Positions 11,725 to 22,820 of a DNA stretch of 64,000 bases are shown here, piece after piece. The position numbers and the translations under genes are program-made. The stretch comes from Nemania diffusa (Eukaryota > Ascomycota > Sordariomycetes > Xylariales > Xylariaceae): positions 2,767,501-2,831,500 of the forward strand of contig JBBPUQ010000007.1 of assembly GCA_038501195.1 (NCBI GenBank), given 5' to 3'. The notes under the pieces are model-generated. The model searched no databases. It saw nothing but the letters and a program-made list of their open reading frames with translations, and had not been told where the DNA came from. Position 1 is the stretch's first letter. Each line of letters opens with the position of its first letter.

Positions 11725-12858
11725 CGCCGAGGAGAGGAGATTCTATCTAGTCCGTTCCGCTGTCTTCGTTTCAATAGAGCGAGAGACGCGCGAGTTATCC
11801 CAAGCGATGGCCAACAACACAGCGCTATCATCAACCAGCTCTAACAAATCTCACCCGTGAAGAAGCCATCGAGATTTCTGGCTAAGGGAATGGATACTCT
11901 TGATGCTATATACTGTACGCGATCTATACGAAGCTATGGATCGTTCCCGTGGTTAGCTTGTTGATCGCCGCCTAATGCCTGCTATTCCAGTTGTCACATA
12001 GTAACCAGTCTATGCGTAGAGTTGGACATTACCCCTTTTCTACGGTTCCAGGGACTAGGGTGCTCAGCTTAGAGATTCTGCTCGGACATTTTACAAATCC
12101 AAAGTCTCCATTTAAATTCCCTGTTTTGTGTAAACTTTGGGAATTGCTGCAATAGCTTGATAAATCGATGGAAGTCTATATAGGTAGTGTAGAATCTGTA
12201 GATACTACCAAAACTACACACAAAGGTAAGTCCCTCAAACTGCTATCTAGTTGTTGATACTTTATGTACCTTTTGAAGCTTGGTCCTCCTACTACGTACT
12301 GTAAGTAGTGATCAATGGGGTATAGTAGTATATGGGGACCTGCCAATCAATCGCGTCACCTTTTATCGGTTTATCCCCCGGTCGTGATGTCGTGACCACT
12401 AAATTAGCATCTCGATGCCGTTAGTATCAGCTGCAGATGCCCTAGCACCATCAAACCAATAAGCATGACGAGAATGGTAAAAGCTCCAATGTAACAGGCA
12501 TTTTGCATTCGGCAAATTAAATTGTGCCATCCCTAATGATACACTATTTAGGGAGGGTAGTATCGAGTTAATCTATGAGTATACTGCGTAGGTAGGTGAT
12601 CAGATATCTAATTTTTACTGACATCTCATTCCTTAAGTTTTGTTTTCCCACAGAGCTACTTATGTGTGTATATAAAGTGGGGGGAGAAATACCGATTTGA
12701 TAGTACCTAGAGACTATACTCCGTATAATGTGTCACGGATTGGTGCCAAGTGAACTGTTTCATCGATACTAACCCCAGAGAACATGGGTGCTTCACTTAT
12801 TAGGATCCCTACCCTTGAGGTCTGGATAGTCTCCACTGACATACCTATTCTTCATCGG

Positions 12859-12912
12859 TACATACGTACATACATATTCTGTATGTATATATATATGTGT
12901 GTGTGTGTGTGT
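12859..12912. repeat. TACA/TA/TG microsatellite
   Basis: TACATACGTACATACATA, followed by (TA)n and then (TG)n, read directly. Confidence 0.8.
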
Positions 12913-13100
12913 AAATGTTAAATATTTGCACGATTGTATTGAGTAGGTTGATTCGATTTGGCGCACGAGAACTGTGCATGAAGCTAGGTAGCGTAGAATG
13001 TACAGAGTAGATACTTCGGTACTGACCGCATGCTACTTACCTCAGATCCCTGTCAGATTCACTCACGAGAACCAACTCAAAAATACCTAAAAGATTAAAA

Positions 13101-13128
13101 ATTAAGAAATCTTGAAAGATTTCTTAAT
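13101..13128. repeat. 13-bp perfect inverted repeat with 2-nt loop
   Basis: The arms ATTAAGAAATCTT and AAGATTTCTTAAT are exact reverse complements separated by GA. It lies in an AT-rich spacer far from any called gene. It could form a hairpin or be a dyad binding site. No function is assigned. Confidence 0.75.
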
Positions 13129-14641
13129 AAAACAGATCATACATATACATTCGCCCAGAATGATTATAGGCTATTTTTAGCGCTCTCGAGCATGCGTATA
13201 CTAAAATATGTATCTACAAGACCAAATTCGCCGTGACCACTCGCGGGGCTTCGGCAACAGCCTTCCTGTGACGTTATTCGAGCGGTTCCAGACCCGGGAG
13301 GTGGGATGTTTTAAGGACGCCTCAATTCGGGAAGTGGGATTCTGCACGACACGCCACCCCCATCCGACGCGTCGGTCGGGCGATTCTTCACTCCGCGCGC
13401 TAGTCGAGCTTTGCATGCGTGCGGCGCCGTCTGGGAACGCGCGGTGTTTTCTTCTTTTGGTGCAGAGGGAGTCGATGTAAGATTCTTAGCGCTGACAAGC
13501 GATGAGCTTAAGGCGAACTTAAAGCCTCATGATGAGAAATGCAGCTCTAGACCGTCGTGCCGGCGAAGAAGATCAATTGCATGAGTCGTTTTAAGATGAC
13601 TATTGGTATTGGTGAAGCTAAGACAAGTCGATTCATTGATAGGCTGTAAATGACCTGTCATAATTGGAAGTAGAGATGGAACATACGATGGCACCAGGCG
13701 AAAGACATGCGGAGTTACCGCGCCTATGGGATGATAGCTATATCTTCCGAAACTCTCACCATCTACAGGGCAAAGTGTAGATTAGCAGACATACTACATA
13801 GATAAAGATCATGGAGTTAATAGACAGCATGAGGCTATTAGTCATGGATCACCAAAGGGTATCGACGTACCATAACTAGCATCTAAAGGTGTGTCACCTA
13901 CCTACTTTGTAGCGCCATCGGTGACCCGCCGTTGTCGAGTCCCGATGACTCCAGACTCATTCGGGGATAGATCTACTAGATCAGAGACATCGATCGTGTT
14001 GATCAAGCGGTGGCGTATCTTTATTTATTTATTAGCATACTGCGTATGCAGCTTTTAAGAAGTTCCTGCTGTGCTATATTTGTAAAGATTCATCAATAAG
14101 CTACCGATCACCAAGCAAGGCGGTTAAGAGCGTTGGGTTGGTTGTTGACAGCAAGTCAAGCCCTAATCGCATAACTGTTTATCTAATATTCTATTGATTT
14201 GAGAGGAAGAGGCTTGCCTTTGTCGAGTTCTAAGAGTATCTGCTGATTGTTCGATACTTCTGGCGTCGACGGCTAAGCGCATCGTTTCCTTGGTTTCTAA
14301 TTTTCCACGCGAGAAGCTCTATGTATATACTCGTCGCTCGTAGGGCGTCTACCCGCCGATGTATCGCCCCAAAACATCATCATTACTCCTTGGCCTGTAT
14401 ACAGACCTACTATCTTGGGTAATGTCGCAAGACCGTGAGGCACAATTAATCGTCGACACAACACGATAAATCCGTTGGTGCTCAATATAGACCATCGGAA
14501 GTACCCAAGTCTCTTCGTATATTACGCTGAGTCCACATATCCAGATATGTGATCTCATAGTCATTTTAGTATGACATATAAAGACTTGCCGACTACCATA
14601 GAGTCTGTATGACTCTTATAGCGTGCAGCTCGAATAAGTCA

Positions 14642-15801
14642 TTAGAATGGAATATATGCAAAATATACTAGAAAAGTCGCTATTCCATATATGCATTTTC
14701 TCCTTCGGCTCAATCCTTTCTGAAGGAATCTCCGCGGGTCGTAGCCGGCATTGAGCAGAGCGTGACCTATGAAGTCTAAAATACGGAAGATGCTAGGCGA
14801 GCTAATGAGTATACTGGTATCATCATAATCATGATCATAGGGAATGCGAAGAAAGAGTTAGACGGCTTACAGATTTATTAAAAAAACGCCCAGCCCGAAT
14901 CTTAGTAGTAAGCCTCGGTTTACATGATTCGCGACAGTGGTGCGGGCTGAGTAGGCAACGGGAGGTATCCGTAAAATAGTCAAGATCAGCTCTGTGAGGA
15001 GAAGTCTCGTGTATTTGCGCTCGTTGTTGGTACAAATGCGGCAAACAAAAACTGCGACAGATATCATCGACAGGCCAAAATCAATCTACACGCACAGTTA
15101 GAGGAGTGCTAGAATGGATGGTAGGAGAAAGGGTAGAGGCGCACGCTGGAAGGGATCAAAACGCCTGACTGTCGTTTGTAGCGAGTCCACGCCAAAACGG
15201 CACACAGGACGCCAATGCCGAACTGTAAGAAGGCCATGATCATCCAAACAAAAAGGACAAGTCGCCTCCGAGCACGGCATCTAGCATGAAGGCGGTCGAC
15301 GCCATCGTCGCGGCCATTGTTCACAACAGGCCAGTTACAGAAATGACATATGTAGCCGTCCTCGCCATTCGCGATTTTGACCACGGGCCAAGGATTGATG
15401 TGATAATCTACTGTGATGCGGTTACTCCAACAGCGGAAACATACCGACTGCCACGAATTGGCGTCTATAGTATTATCGGTGACAAGTCGATCAAGGCCCG
15501 GGGTGCACAGACACTGGTAGCAACATGCGGTCAGGACCAAACTGGCCTGACCGTTGCGAATGAAGAGCCTGCGAACTAGATCAGGGGTGATCACGTGATG
15601 GTAGAACTGGCTTGTCCGTCGTAGCTGCAAAAGACTTTCGAGATCCAAGTAAGTGATAATGAGATAGTGAAGTTCCAGAGGCAGGCTGAGCAGATCACTG
15701 GGTGGCAAAGCCTCGGCAGCTAGTGGCGACTGTGAAATGCGGTCCTGGGAGTCTTGGCTGCTGTAAATGCTCAGCTCGTAGCCCGCCTCGTCAGGGGGCA
15801 T
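14642..15801 (-). CDS. F-box protein with Cys pairs and several hydrophobic segments
   Basis: Three exons (15801-15145, 15085-14871, 14813-14642) give 347 residues. Introns are 59 nt (GTGCGC...CTAAC...GTAG) and 57 nt (GTAAGC...CCAG), with matching phases. Residues 36-80 form an F-box (LLSLPLELHYLIITYLDLESLLQLR, split here as a motif range). Cysteine clusters follow: C93/C94/C97/C99, C121-x2-C124 and C152-x2-C155, suggesting a metal-binding fold. A strong hydrophobic helix spans 181-205, with further ones near 220-234 and 282-297. F-box proteins are substrate receptors of SCF ubiquitin ligases; membrane anchoring would be unusual but is known. Exon 1 is secure. Exons 2 and 3 are inferred from splice sites and continued hydrophobic coding. 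If they are wrong, the protein ends at 15109 with 230 residues. Confidence 0.68.
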
Positions 15802-18800
15802 GATAGCGATCTGACGGATGCTAAGTGAGACCGATGATGATGGTGCTGGGTGAAACCAATGGTGATGGCGATGGCGCTGACGCTGCTGACCTGAGTTGAG
15901 GTGGCTGGTGAGGATGGTGGTTTGCCGGTCGCGATGGCGGCGGTGGACGTGGATGCGACCACGACGCGGCTACGACAACGAAAAGGACAGCGACAGCGAC
16001 GGTGCCAGCTCAGACGGCGGAGGCTGCTGCTGTCACGGCCTGCTGGCACTGCTGGTCCTGCTCCTCGCGACCACGATGGCTGGCGAGCGAGAGGGAGAGA
16101 GAGGCGGCGGCCCTGAAGTCGGATTTGGGATCATAGAGAGAGCTGCTGCGGCTCCCTAGGGAATGAGAACACGTTCAGAGGGGTTATTAGGGTGTCCATG
16201 AGGGCTTTGTGCAGACATTTCCTGCCCCAAAACGGATACACGGCAGTGATGCACCAGACAATCAGCACGGGTTCTGGCCGCGACAGCTTCGAGAGATGGG
16301 GCTAGCATGTGCCGATGATCCGGGTCAAGCCCACATCTAGCCCGACCCTGCTCTGTATTGTCCCTGTATTCTGTACACTACAGCAGGTAGCCTAGGTAGG
16401 TATCCTTCTGCAGCCTACCTATCCCGTGCTGAAATTTAGGTGGGTAGAAAAGTAGGGGTGCTCTAGGGCAAGCATGTAGGTACACATCCTTACGCTATAA
16501 AAGGTATACTAGGTACATAATGTTGACCCGCTATTTACCAGGCAGGCAACGGACACCTGCCGCCGTAGCCGTAGCCGTACTGTCCCTACTGTACTTGTGA
16601 TACAGAGTACTTAACCCAGTACCTATAATTGGAACGCTGAAACCGCCCACTGGGAGGAGTGCTGTAGGTACTGGACAGAGAATGTTGTAAAACTACCTAC
16701 GTACCTACCTATATATTTCACCGGGCATCCAGGCGCAAATCTTTACCTACTCCCACTTCACACCAGCTGCATGTAGGCATCTTAGATGCCTGCATTGAAA
16801 CAATGCACTGAGGCTACCTACCTATCCGTACCTATATAGAATACTACCAGGCTATAGTAGGTATCTCCGATTTATGACTAGGTAGGTAAGTACCGAGAAG
16901 AAGGTAAAGGACCTTACCTAATTGCTACCATCCTGTCGATCTTGATGCTAGGCATCAATCAGCAGTGAATAAAGTTAGACCTCCTAGCCTTAACTTGTAT
17001 TAAGCAATACATATATGTACATCAATAGCCTCTACCTATCTAACATCAGTCGACACAGGCCTTACTGTCGATCGACTAATACAAGAATACAATCCCAGAG
17101 ACAATGGTATTGTTATTGTTGCGCAGGAATTCTGACGCTGATCTCGACCTGAGCTGAGACGCCAGCTGAATTTCATCGGCTACACGGCGGACACCTGGGG
17201 CAAAAACCTACCAGTTCCTCAACCCTCCCCAAACAGGAGGCCACTTGAACTGGTAATAAAGCTTCAAAGCATACATACAGTACGTAGGTAGGCTCACAGC
17301 GACACATGATCCAAACTCAATCCTCGTCCCATCTACTGAAGTATCAGGTTCGATACGCTTATGCAGAGAAGAGGCGTCCACAGTACTGTACCATCACGCT
17401 ACACGATGACCATTCGAAATCTAGATGGTACCCTGGATTGGACACTCCACCCACACATCCCGGCACGTGAAACCCGCCATCATGTTGCAGTTCGGAAGAC
17501 GGCACAGCTAGTTCATTGAGCTGGGTCTACATAGTACGTCCACGTCCAAGTCCGGCCCGACCGGCACTGCTACCTGCTGCGAACTCTCCTTTATATAAGC
17601 CTTTTTTCACTTATACGTGTGATACATGAGAACATGTCATGCATCCTACCCGGCTGCGCGTGCTGTGTGGTCGCGAATTACCACGGCGGCTCGCACTACT
17701 ACAAGTAGAAGGGTGACCACGCTACATTACTTACGCCCGAAACTGGTTTTCATGTCTCCGGTGTTAACGCTCCCTTTCAAACTATTATCTAATAAAAGGA
17801 ATATTCCGTTGATTTTCACATGTTTCTTCTTCTGTCTGATATGAACCCCCGATCTAGGAACAACAATCCAAACAATTTGTGATATACCTTGGTATGTAGC
17901 TGCGGTACCACCGCTTCCTTCTAGGATCATAACATCGCGAAGAGCCCATTACGGTAAGTCTATCCCGGCCTCATGTGGTTGCGATCCTGCGGGACAAATA
18001 GATATATACAGTAAGAACAAAGCTGTCTTACCTTGTTTTCTGGCAGTACAAAGTAAGCAACTGCCGGATTGGACACCTGCAACATCTACAGGCTTCCTTG
18101 CTGCGGAAGACTCGTCGAGATAGCAGCTTCGGCCCCAAATGTCGGTGAGATAGAAGGCGGAGGGTCGGCCGATGGAGGTCATAGGCGAAAAAAGCCGGTA
18201 CATCTGTGAAGCTAATCTACAAGAGCGTGCGTTTTGTCGTGCAGGGATGAGAGTGTTTGACCTTCCTCTCGGAAATGATAAGATACGCCACATCTGATGT
18301 TATCAGTTATTGCTAGGTAGTTTTCAGTATTCAACGGTGTCTAGTAATACAAACTCAAGGCAAACAAACAAGCACATGACCCCGAAGACTCAGTCGCGGC
18401 TCTTCGACGCCATTATATATGTCCCTCTTGGAATTGCCAAACTACCGCGACTCGGCATATTTAATTCGTTGAAATTGTGATATATCATATAAAAGAAGTG
18501 TCGTTTAGTCGCCGCAACACTGGTAATGTTTTCCATCTTATCTTGGACAAGAGAACACGGCTAGGACCATTTGAAGAGTGAGTATATTCACCATCGGTAA
18601 AACTCATCTCATCGTATGATGTCTCGACCCCGGTGTTAATTGTCTTCGGATTTCTGTCTTAAATCAATATACGATCATGATAGGCAGAAATACGCATTCT
18701 ATGGTAAATCCTTACTTATTACTATTATGATCCAAAGCCTTCCGCCTAATAATATACTGTTAAAAATAACGACTGTGCCAAAAGATGAACTGAATATTCC

Positions 18801-19469
18801 AATTTATATTGTAAAATTTGTAATATATACTCATTGCTCACCAAGAAGATACAGAAAACCATTAACTAAAGGAGAGAACTAACCCAACCATACGCCGATA
18901 GGTTGTCTTTGCAACAGCGTATCACCCAAACTGATAATGTTATGACACAGAAAGTAACTAAAATAGGTATACTGGCCTCATTACTAGAATACGATGCCAA
19001 TTATTACTTTGGATCAGAACAAGGTTTTCCATCGTTATGGCGAGCCCAACCTCCAATCTATATAGGTATGTGTGCCTAAGAAATTGAAGACAATGCAGAG
19101 GCTCTGAGATATGTACCTGTTTTAGTATAGCTTATGCTATGAGTGCTGGGAAGGCTCGAAACACTACTACAAAGAAGGAGAGGGTGGTGTGATGTTACTA
19201 TTATATGATTGCGTGACTGCGCAAGGTTGTACTCACATTAAAAGGACTTTAGGTACTTTTACCGCGCACCATATTAAGGGGTAAATTCAACATCATGATC
19301 AAGTGGGTGCCTCGATAAATGCACACAGTGATGAATAGTCTGCCTAACTGCATAATGCCAAATGAACCCAACGACAACACCACCAATGACCTCAATGACG
19401 CAACCTCCTTAGGGTGCATCTCTATATGTACGCACATAATCATCTCAGCACGAATTTTATTCGGTAAGC
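15802..19469. other. gene-free spacer rich in TAGGTA/TACCTA motifs
   Basis: This 3.7 kb spacer is GC-rich near the F-box start (CGGCGG and ACGATG runs at 15890-16110). It carries many TACCTA/TAGGTA units between 16380 and 16910 and becomes AT-rich from about 18450. An ORF at 17949-18293 (minus) has no recognisable domain. Confidence 0.5.
16383..16910. repeat. cluster of TACCTA/TAGGTA motifs
   Basis: Repeated short units such as CCTAGGTAGGTA, CTACCTACGTACCTACCTA and ACTAGGTAGGTAAGTAC recur through about 500 bp in both orientations. Similar short clusters occur at 47520-47605 and 60575-61070. These are low-complexity spacer motifs rather than a mobile element. Confidence 0.6.
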
Positions 19470-21137
19470 ATGGACAGGAAGGATAGCGAATACTACGACC
19501 TCGGCTCATATCGCCGACTCGTCAGCACGAGCAACGCGGAAGCGTTAGAGTGGTTCAATCGTGGTCTAATATGGAGCTACGCATTCAACCATGAAGAGTC
19601 AGCGAAATGCTTCGAGCGGGCTATCGAGAAGGACGGCAATTGTTGCATGGCATATTGGGGTCTCGCGTACTCCCTCGGGCCCAATTACAACAAACCGTGG
19701 GAATTCTTCGACGCAGCTGAGCTCGAGGCTACCGTCCAGCGGACCCATCAGGCCGTTGAGCAGGCGAAGTCCTTAGCAGCCGCGCATAATGCCTCGCCTG
19801 TCGAGAAGGCGCTCGCCAAGGCCCTGCAGTCACGTTACCCCCACGAGCACGCAGGTGAAGATTGCTCAATATGGAACCAGGGTTATGCGGACGCGATGGG
19901 GGAAGTGTACGAGCAGTTCGGTGATGATCTCGATGTGGCGGCCCTATATGCGGATGCGCTGATGAATCTCACTCCCTGGCAGCTCTGGGATCTGAAAACA
20001 GGCGAGCCTGCTTCGGGAGCGCATACAGTCAAAGTGAAGGCGATTATTGAGCGAGCCATGTCTCTGGAAGGGGGCTCGCACCATGCTGGACTTCTCCATC
20101 TCTACATTCACCTCATGGAAATGTCCTCGACCCCCGAGACAGCGCTGGACGCCGCCAACACACTCCGCGACCTCGTGCCACACGCCGGACATCTGAACCA
20201 TATGCCGACGCATATTGATATCCTCGTGGGCGACTACCAGGCCGCGATTGATTCCAATCAAAAGGCAATCCTCGCAGACGAAATCTTCTTTGCGCGCGAG
20301 GATCCTCTCAAGTTCTACACTCTGTACCGGGTGCACGACTACCACTTCCGCATCTACGGCGCCATGTTCGCAGCGCAGTCCGCCGTCGCCCTCGACACCG
20401 TTGCTCAGCTCGAGGCGGCGCTCCCGGAGGAACTTCTACGCGTCGAATCGCCACCGATGGCCGACTGGCTAGAGGGCTTTTTAGCCATGCGTGTCCATGC
20501 GCTGATCCGATTCGGACGGTGGCAAGATATCATCAATCTCGCATTACCGGGGGATCAGAGCTTGTACAGCGCCACAACCGCCATGGTCTACTACGCCAAA
20601 GGCGTCGCTTTCGCCGCCACAGGCAAGATGGAAGAGGCAGAGCAGCAGCGCGGGCTATTCACAGAGGCATACAAAGCCGTCCCAGATTCGCGCATGGTCT
20701 TCAACAACAAATGCACCGATATCTTACAGGTAGCCGAGGCAATGCTAGACGGCGAGCTCGAGTATCGACGCAGCAACTACGACTCTGCCTTCGCTCGTCT
20801 GCGCGAGGCGAGTAAATTGAGCTACGCACTCCCGTATGATGAACCATGGGGCTGGATGCAGCCGCCGAGCCATGCGCTCGGCGCGCTGCTTGCGGAGCAA
20901 GGTCGCTACAGTGAGGCTCTTGAGATCTATGAAGAAGATCTGGGGTACAGCGATTCACTCCCGAGGGCGCTACGGCATCCGAAGAATGTGTGGGCACTGC
21001 ATGGATATCATGAGTGTTTGGTCAAGCTGGGCCATTTAGACAAGGCCGTGATTATCAAGGAGGAACTGGATAATGCTGCGAAGAACGCTGATGTTCCGAT
21101 CAAGGCATCATGTTTTTGTCGTCTTCAGACATTATAG
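19470..21137 (+). CDS. TPR-domain protein with HMPTHI motif
   Basis: This single uninterrupted exon of 555 codons is one of the longest intronless frames in the window. Helical repeats of TPR type occur at the N-terminus (ALEWFNRGLIWSYAFNHEES near 25-44, followed by AIEKD...MAYWGLAYS) and at the C-terminus (ALGALLAEQGRYSEALEIYEED). A central His-rich region holds SHHAGLLHLYIHLME (203-217) and HLNHMPTHI (241-249). An HMP(S/T)HI motif is characteristic of a family of TPR proteins common in bacteria; this is from general knowledge of the family. No enzymatic role is established. The ATG at 19470 follows a GGTAAG-like sequence but gives a complete first repeat. It converges on the DJ-1 gene. Cytosolic location is inferred from the lack of a signal peptide. 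Confidence 0.83.
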   Translation: MDRKDSEYYDLGSYRRLVSTSNAEALEWFNRGLIWSYAFNHEESAKCFERAIEKDGNCCMAYWGLAYSLGPNYNKPWEFFDAAELEATVQRTHQAVEQAKSLAAAHNASPVEKALAKALQSRYPHEHAGEDCSIWNQGYADAMGEVYEQFGDDLDVAALYADALMNLTPWQLWDLKTGEPASGAHTVKVKAIIERAMSLEGGSHHAGLLHLYIHLMEMSSTPETALDAANTLRDLVPHAGHLNHMPTHIDILVGDYQAAIDSNQKAILADEIFFAREDPLKFYTLYRVHDYHFRIYGAMFAAQSAVALDTVAQLEAALPEELLRVESPPMADWLEGFLAMRVHALIRFGRWQDIINLALPGDQSLYSATTAMVYYAKGVAFAATGKMEEAEQQRGLFTEAYKAVPDSRMVFNNKCTDILQVAEAMLDGELEYRRSNYDSAFARLREASKLSYALPYDEPWGWMQPPSHALGALLAEQGRYSEALEIYEEDLGYSDSLPRALRHPKNVWALHGYHECLVKLGHLDKAVIIKEELDNAAKNADVPIKASCFCRLQTL

Positions 21138-21393
21138 ACATGCGTTTCATTGATACTAGCCCTGATTGCCAAATCAGGACTACGGGTAGCGAATATACCG
21201 ATGGCAATTCAGTCATCGTGAGATCCTAGTTGTGCTATTCCATCGAGGATTGCTTGGGACGACATCACGAATATAACGAGACACAGATTAGATAGTAATT
21301 CAATATTTCATCCCCAGAGTACTCCGAACTTTTTTTTCCAAATAACCATGACACAAATCATCACCCACCCTTCCATCTCCCCTCAACCCCCGC

Positions 21394-22089
21394 TCAGGCT
21401 TGAATCGCCTTCAAAAGCGCCTCCCCAACCCCCTTCGCGCTGGCCGGGTTCTGCCCCGTGATCAACTTGCCCCCATCCTGCACAACCACCAACTCAGCCC
21501 ACGGCTCCCCCGCCTTCTTATACGTCGCCCCGAGCGCCCTAATCCTATCCTCCAGCAGGAACGGCATGAACCTCGACATATCCACCGCGTCCTCCTCCGC
21601 ATTACTAAACCCCGTGGCCTCCCTGCCGGCCAGCAGCGGCGTGCCGTCTGCCCTCTTCGCATTGAGCAGCACCACAGGCCCATGGCACACAGCGGCCACG
21701 GGCTTGCCGGCGGCAGTGAACTCCTCGATGAGCGCGATGCTGTCGGCGTCCGACACGAGGTCGAACATGGGGCCGTGGCCGCCGGGGTAGAAGAGCGCGG
21801 CGAACTCGGCGGCGCGCCCGCGGAAGGACGACGCGCGGGCCGTCTGCTGCCACACGGCTTGCTTGGTGGACAGGAAGGCCTGCGCGCTGGGGTCCGCCTT
21901 GAACATCTCCACCGACGCCGGGTCGAGGGGCGCGACGCCGCCGGCGGGCGAGGCGGTGACGATTTCGAGGCCCGCGGCGGTGAGCACGTCGTAGGGGTGG
22001 GAGAGCTCGGGGAGGTACCACCCTGTGGGCTTGTTGGCTGCTTCGATGTGGCCGAAGGAGGTCAGCACGACGAGGACTTTGGGGGCCAT
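21394..22089 (-). CDS. DJ-1/PfpI superfamily protein, Hsp31-like
   Basis: A single exon of 231 codons. The nucleophile elbow AVCHGP places the catalytic cysteine at C135 with H136 beside it, and E28 (WYLPE) fits the acidic partner. This is the E-C-H arrangement of yeast Hsp31-like proteins. The KVLVVLTS start and the YPGGHGPMFDL segment (101-111) are standard for the Hsp31 branch. Known family role: glutathione-independent glyoxalase III (methylglyoxal to lactate) and stress chaperone/deglycase activity in the cytosol. The ATG at 22089 opens directly on the first beta strand. The strongly GC-rich coding sequence generates long shadow ORFs on the opposite strand. Confidence 0.9.
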   Translation of the reverse strand: MAPKVLVVLTSFGHIEAANKPTGWYLPELSHPYDVLTAAGLEIVTASPAGGVAPLDPASVEMFKADPSAQAFLSTKQAVWQQTARASSFRGRAAEFAALFYPGGHGPMFDLVSDADSIALIEEFTAAGKPVAAVCHGPVVLLNAKRADGTPLLAGREATGFSNAEEDAVDMSRFMPFLLEDRIRALGATYKKAGEPWAELVVVQDGGKLITGQNPASAKGVGEALLKAIQA

Positions 22090-22820
22090 GGTGTGGGTTT
22101 GGGTATAAGTTTTTAGGCTGATGGGGGATGACTTTGAGTTCTAGTGTAGTATGGTATGAGTTTATAAGTGAGGTCTAGACAAAAGTCTTCTTGGCGCAAT
22201 GATGAACTGTTGTGAATGTTGAGGTAATACAGGTATATGAAAAATAGTGACAACTTTCTATCTACTTATATATCCAATTTAGCTCTACTTTATCATCATT
22301 ACCATTCGGCGATTACCATTGGATTACATAGGGCCGTCCCGTTGAGGTGGACTCGTTAGATTCTCTGCATATGCACCCCACGACTCCGGGCCCTTATGCG
22401 AAGCTCGTACCGGTCGCGCTAAAACACGACGCACTTATGATACCACCGTCTCGTCTACCTCGAACCACGAAGACTAATACTATTTTATGCGTGGAGAGCG
22501 AGCAGCTATCTAGATCGCCCTATTAGGACTGCAGCTCCGGCACTCCAGGCCGCTAGACCCCACGGCGAGCGGTGGGGTTCGAGCCCCTTCATTGACGTCA
22601 ACTGCGAGAACTCCGAGATATACTATAGGTACAATGCATATGGAATACTTCATTTGTCGTAAGTAGTGCGTAAGTAGCTCAGGTAAGTAATTTAAGTAAT
22701 CAAGTTAGTTATCGCCGATGGGAGGTTGAGAAGCACACTGTGCGATCTAGCGTAGGTTGGGTAATTATCTACATAGTCTTTATTTATTTACCTAACCTGG
22801 TAATATTGTCTAGGTAATCA
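22090..22820. other. spacer DJ-1 promoter / ABC transporter 3' end
   Basis: This 731 bp spacer contains a B-box-like GGTTCGAGCCCC at about 22576-22587 and an adjacent CCCCAC...GTGGGG hairpin, but a full tRNA cannot be folded. AGGTAAGTAA motifs follow near 22680. No gene is called. Confidence 0.5.

Larger units (their letters stand above)
11725..14641. other. gene-free spacer
   Basis: In this spacer of about 2.9 kb, overlapping short ORFs on both strands at 13200-13480 have no recognisable domain and biased composition, so no gene is called. The stretch includes a TA/TG microsatellite and a near-perfect hairpin, listed separately. Confidence 0.5.

Noticed and set aside
13201..13480. Overlapping ORFs on both strands
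   Set aside because: No domains, no splice context, composition not protein-like.
17949..18293. 114-codon minus-strand ORF (possible 48 nt in-frame intron)
   Set aside because: No recognisable domain or clear start context, and the putative intron is frame-neutral, so splicing gives no support.
21400..22116. 238-codon plus-strand ORF opposite the DJ-1 gene
   Set aside because: It is a GC-rich antisense shadow of a clearly conserved minus-strand protein and has no domain of its own.
22550..22612. Possible tRNA: GGTTCGAGCCCC B-box-like sequence with a nearby CCCCAC/GTGGGG stem
   Set aside because: The T-stem is weak and no A-box, anticodon arm or matching acceptor stem could be folded.
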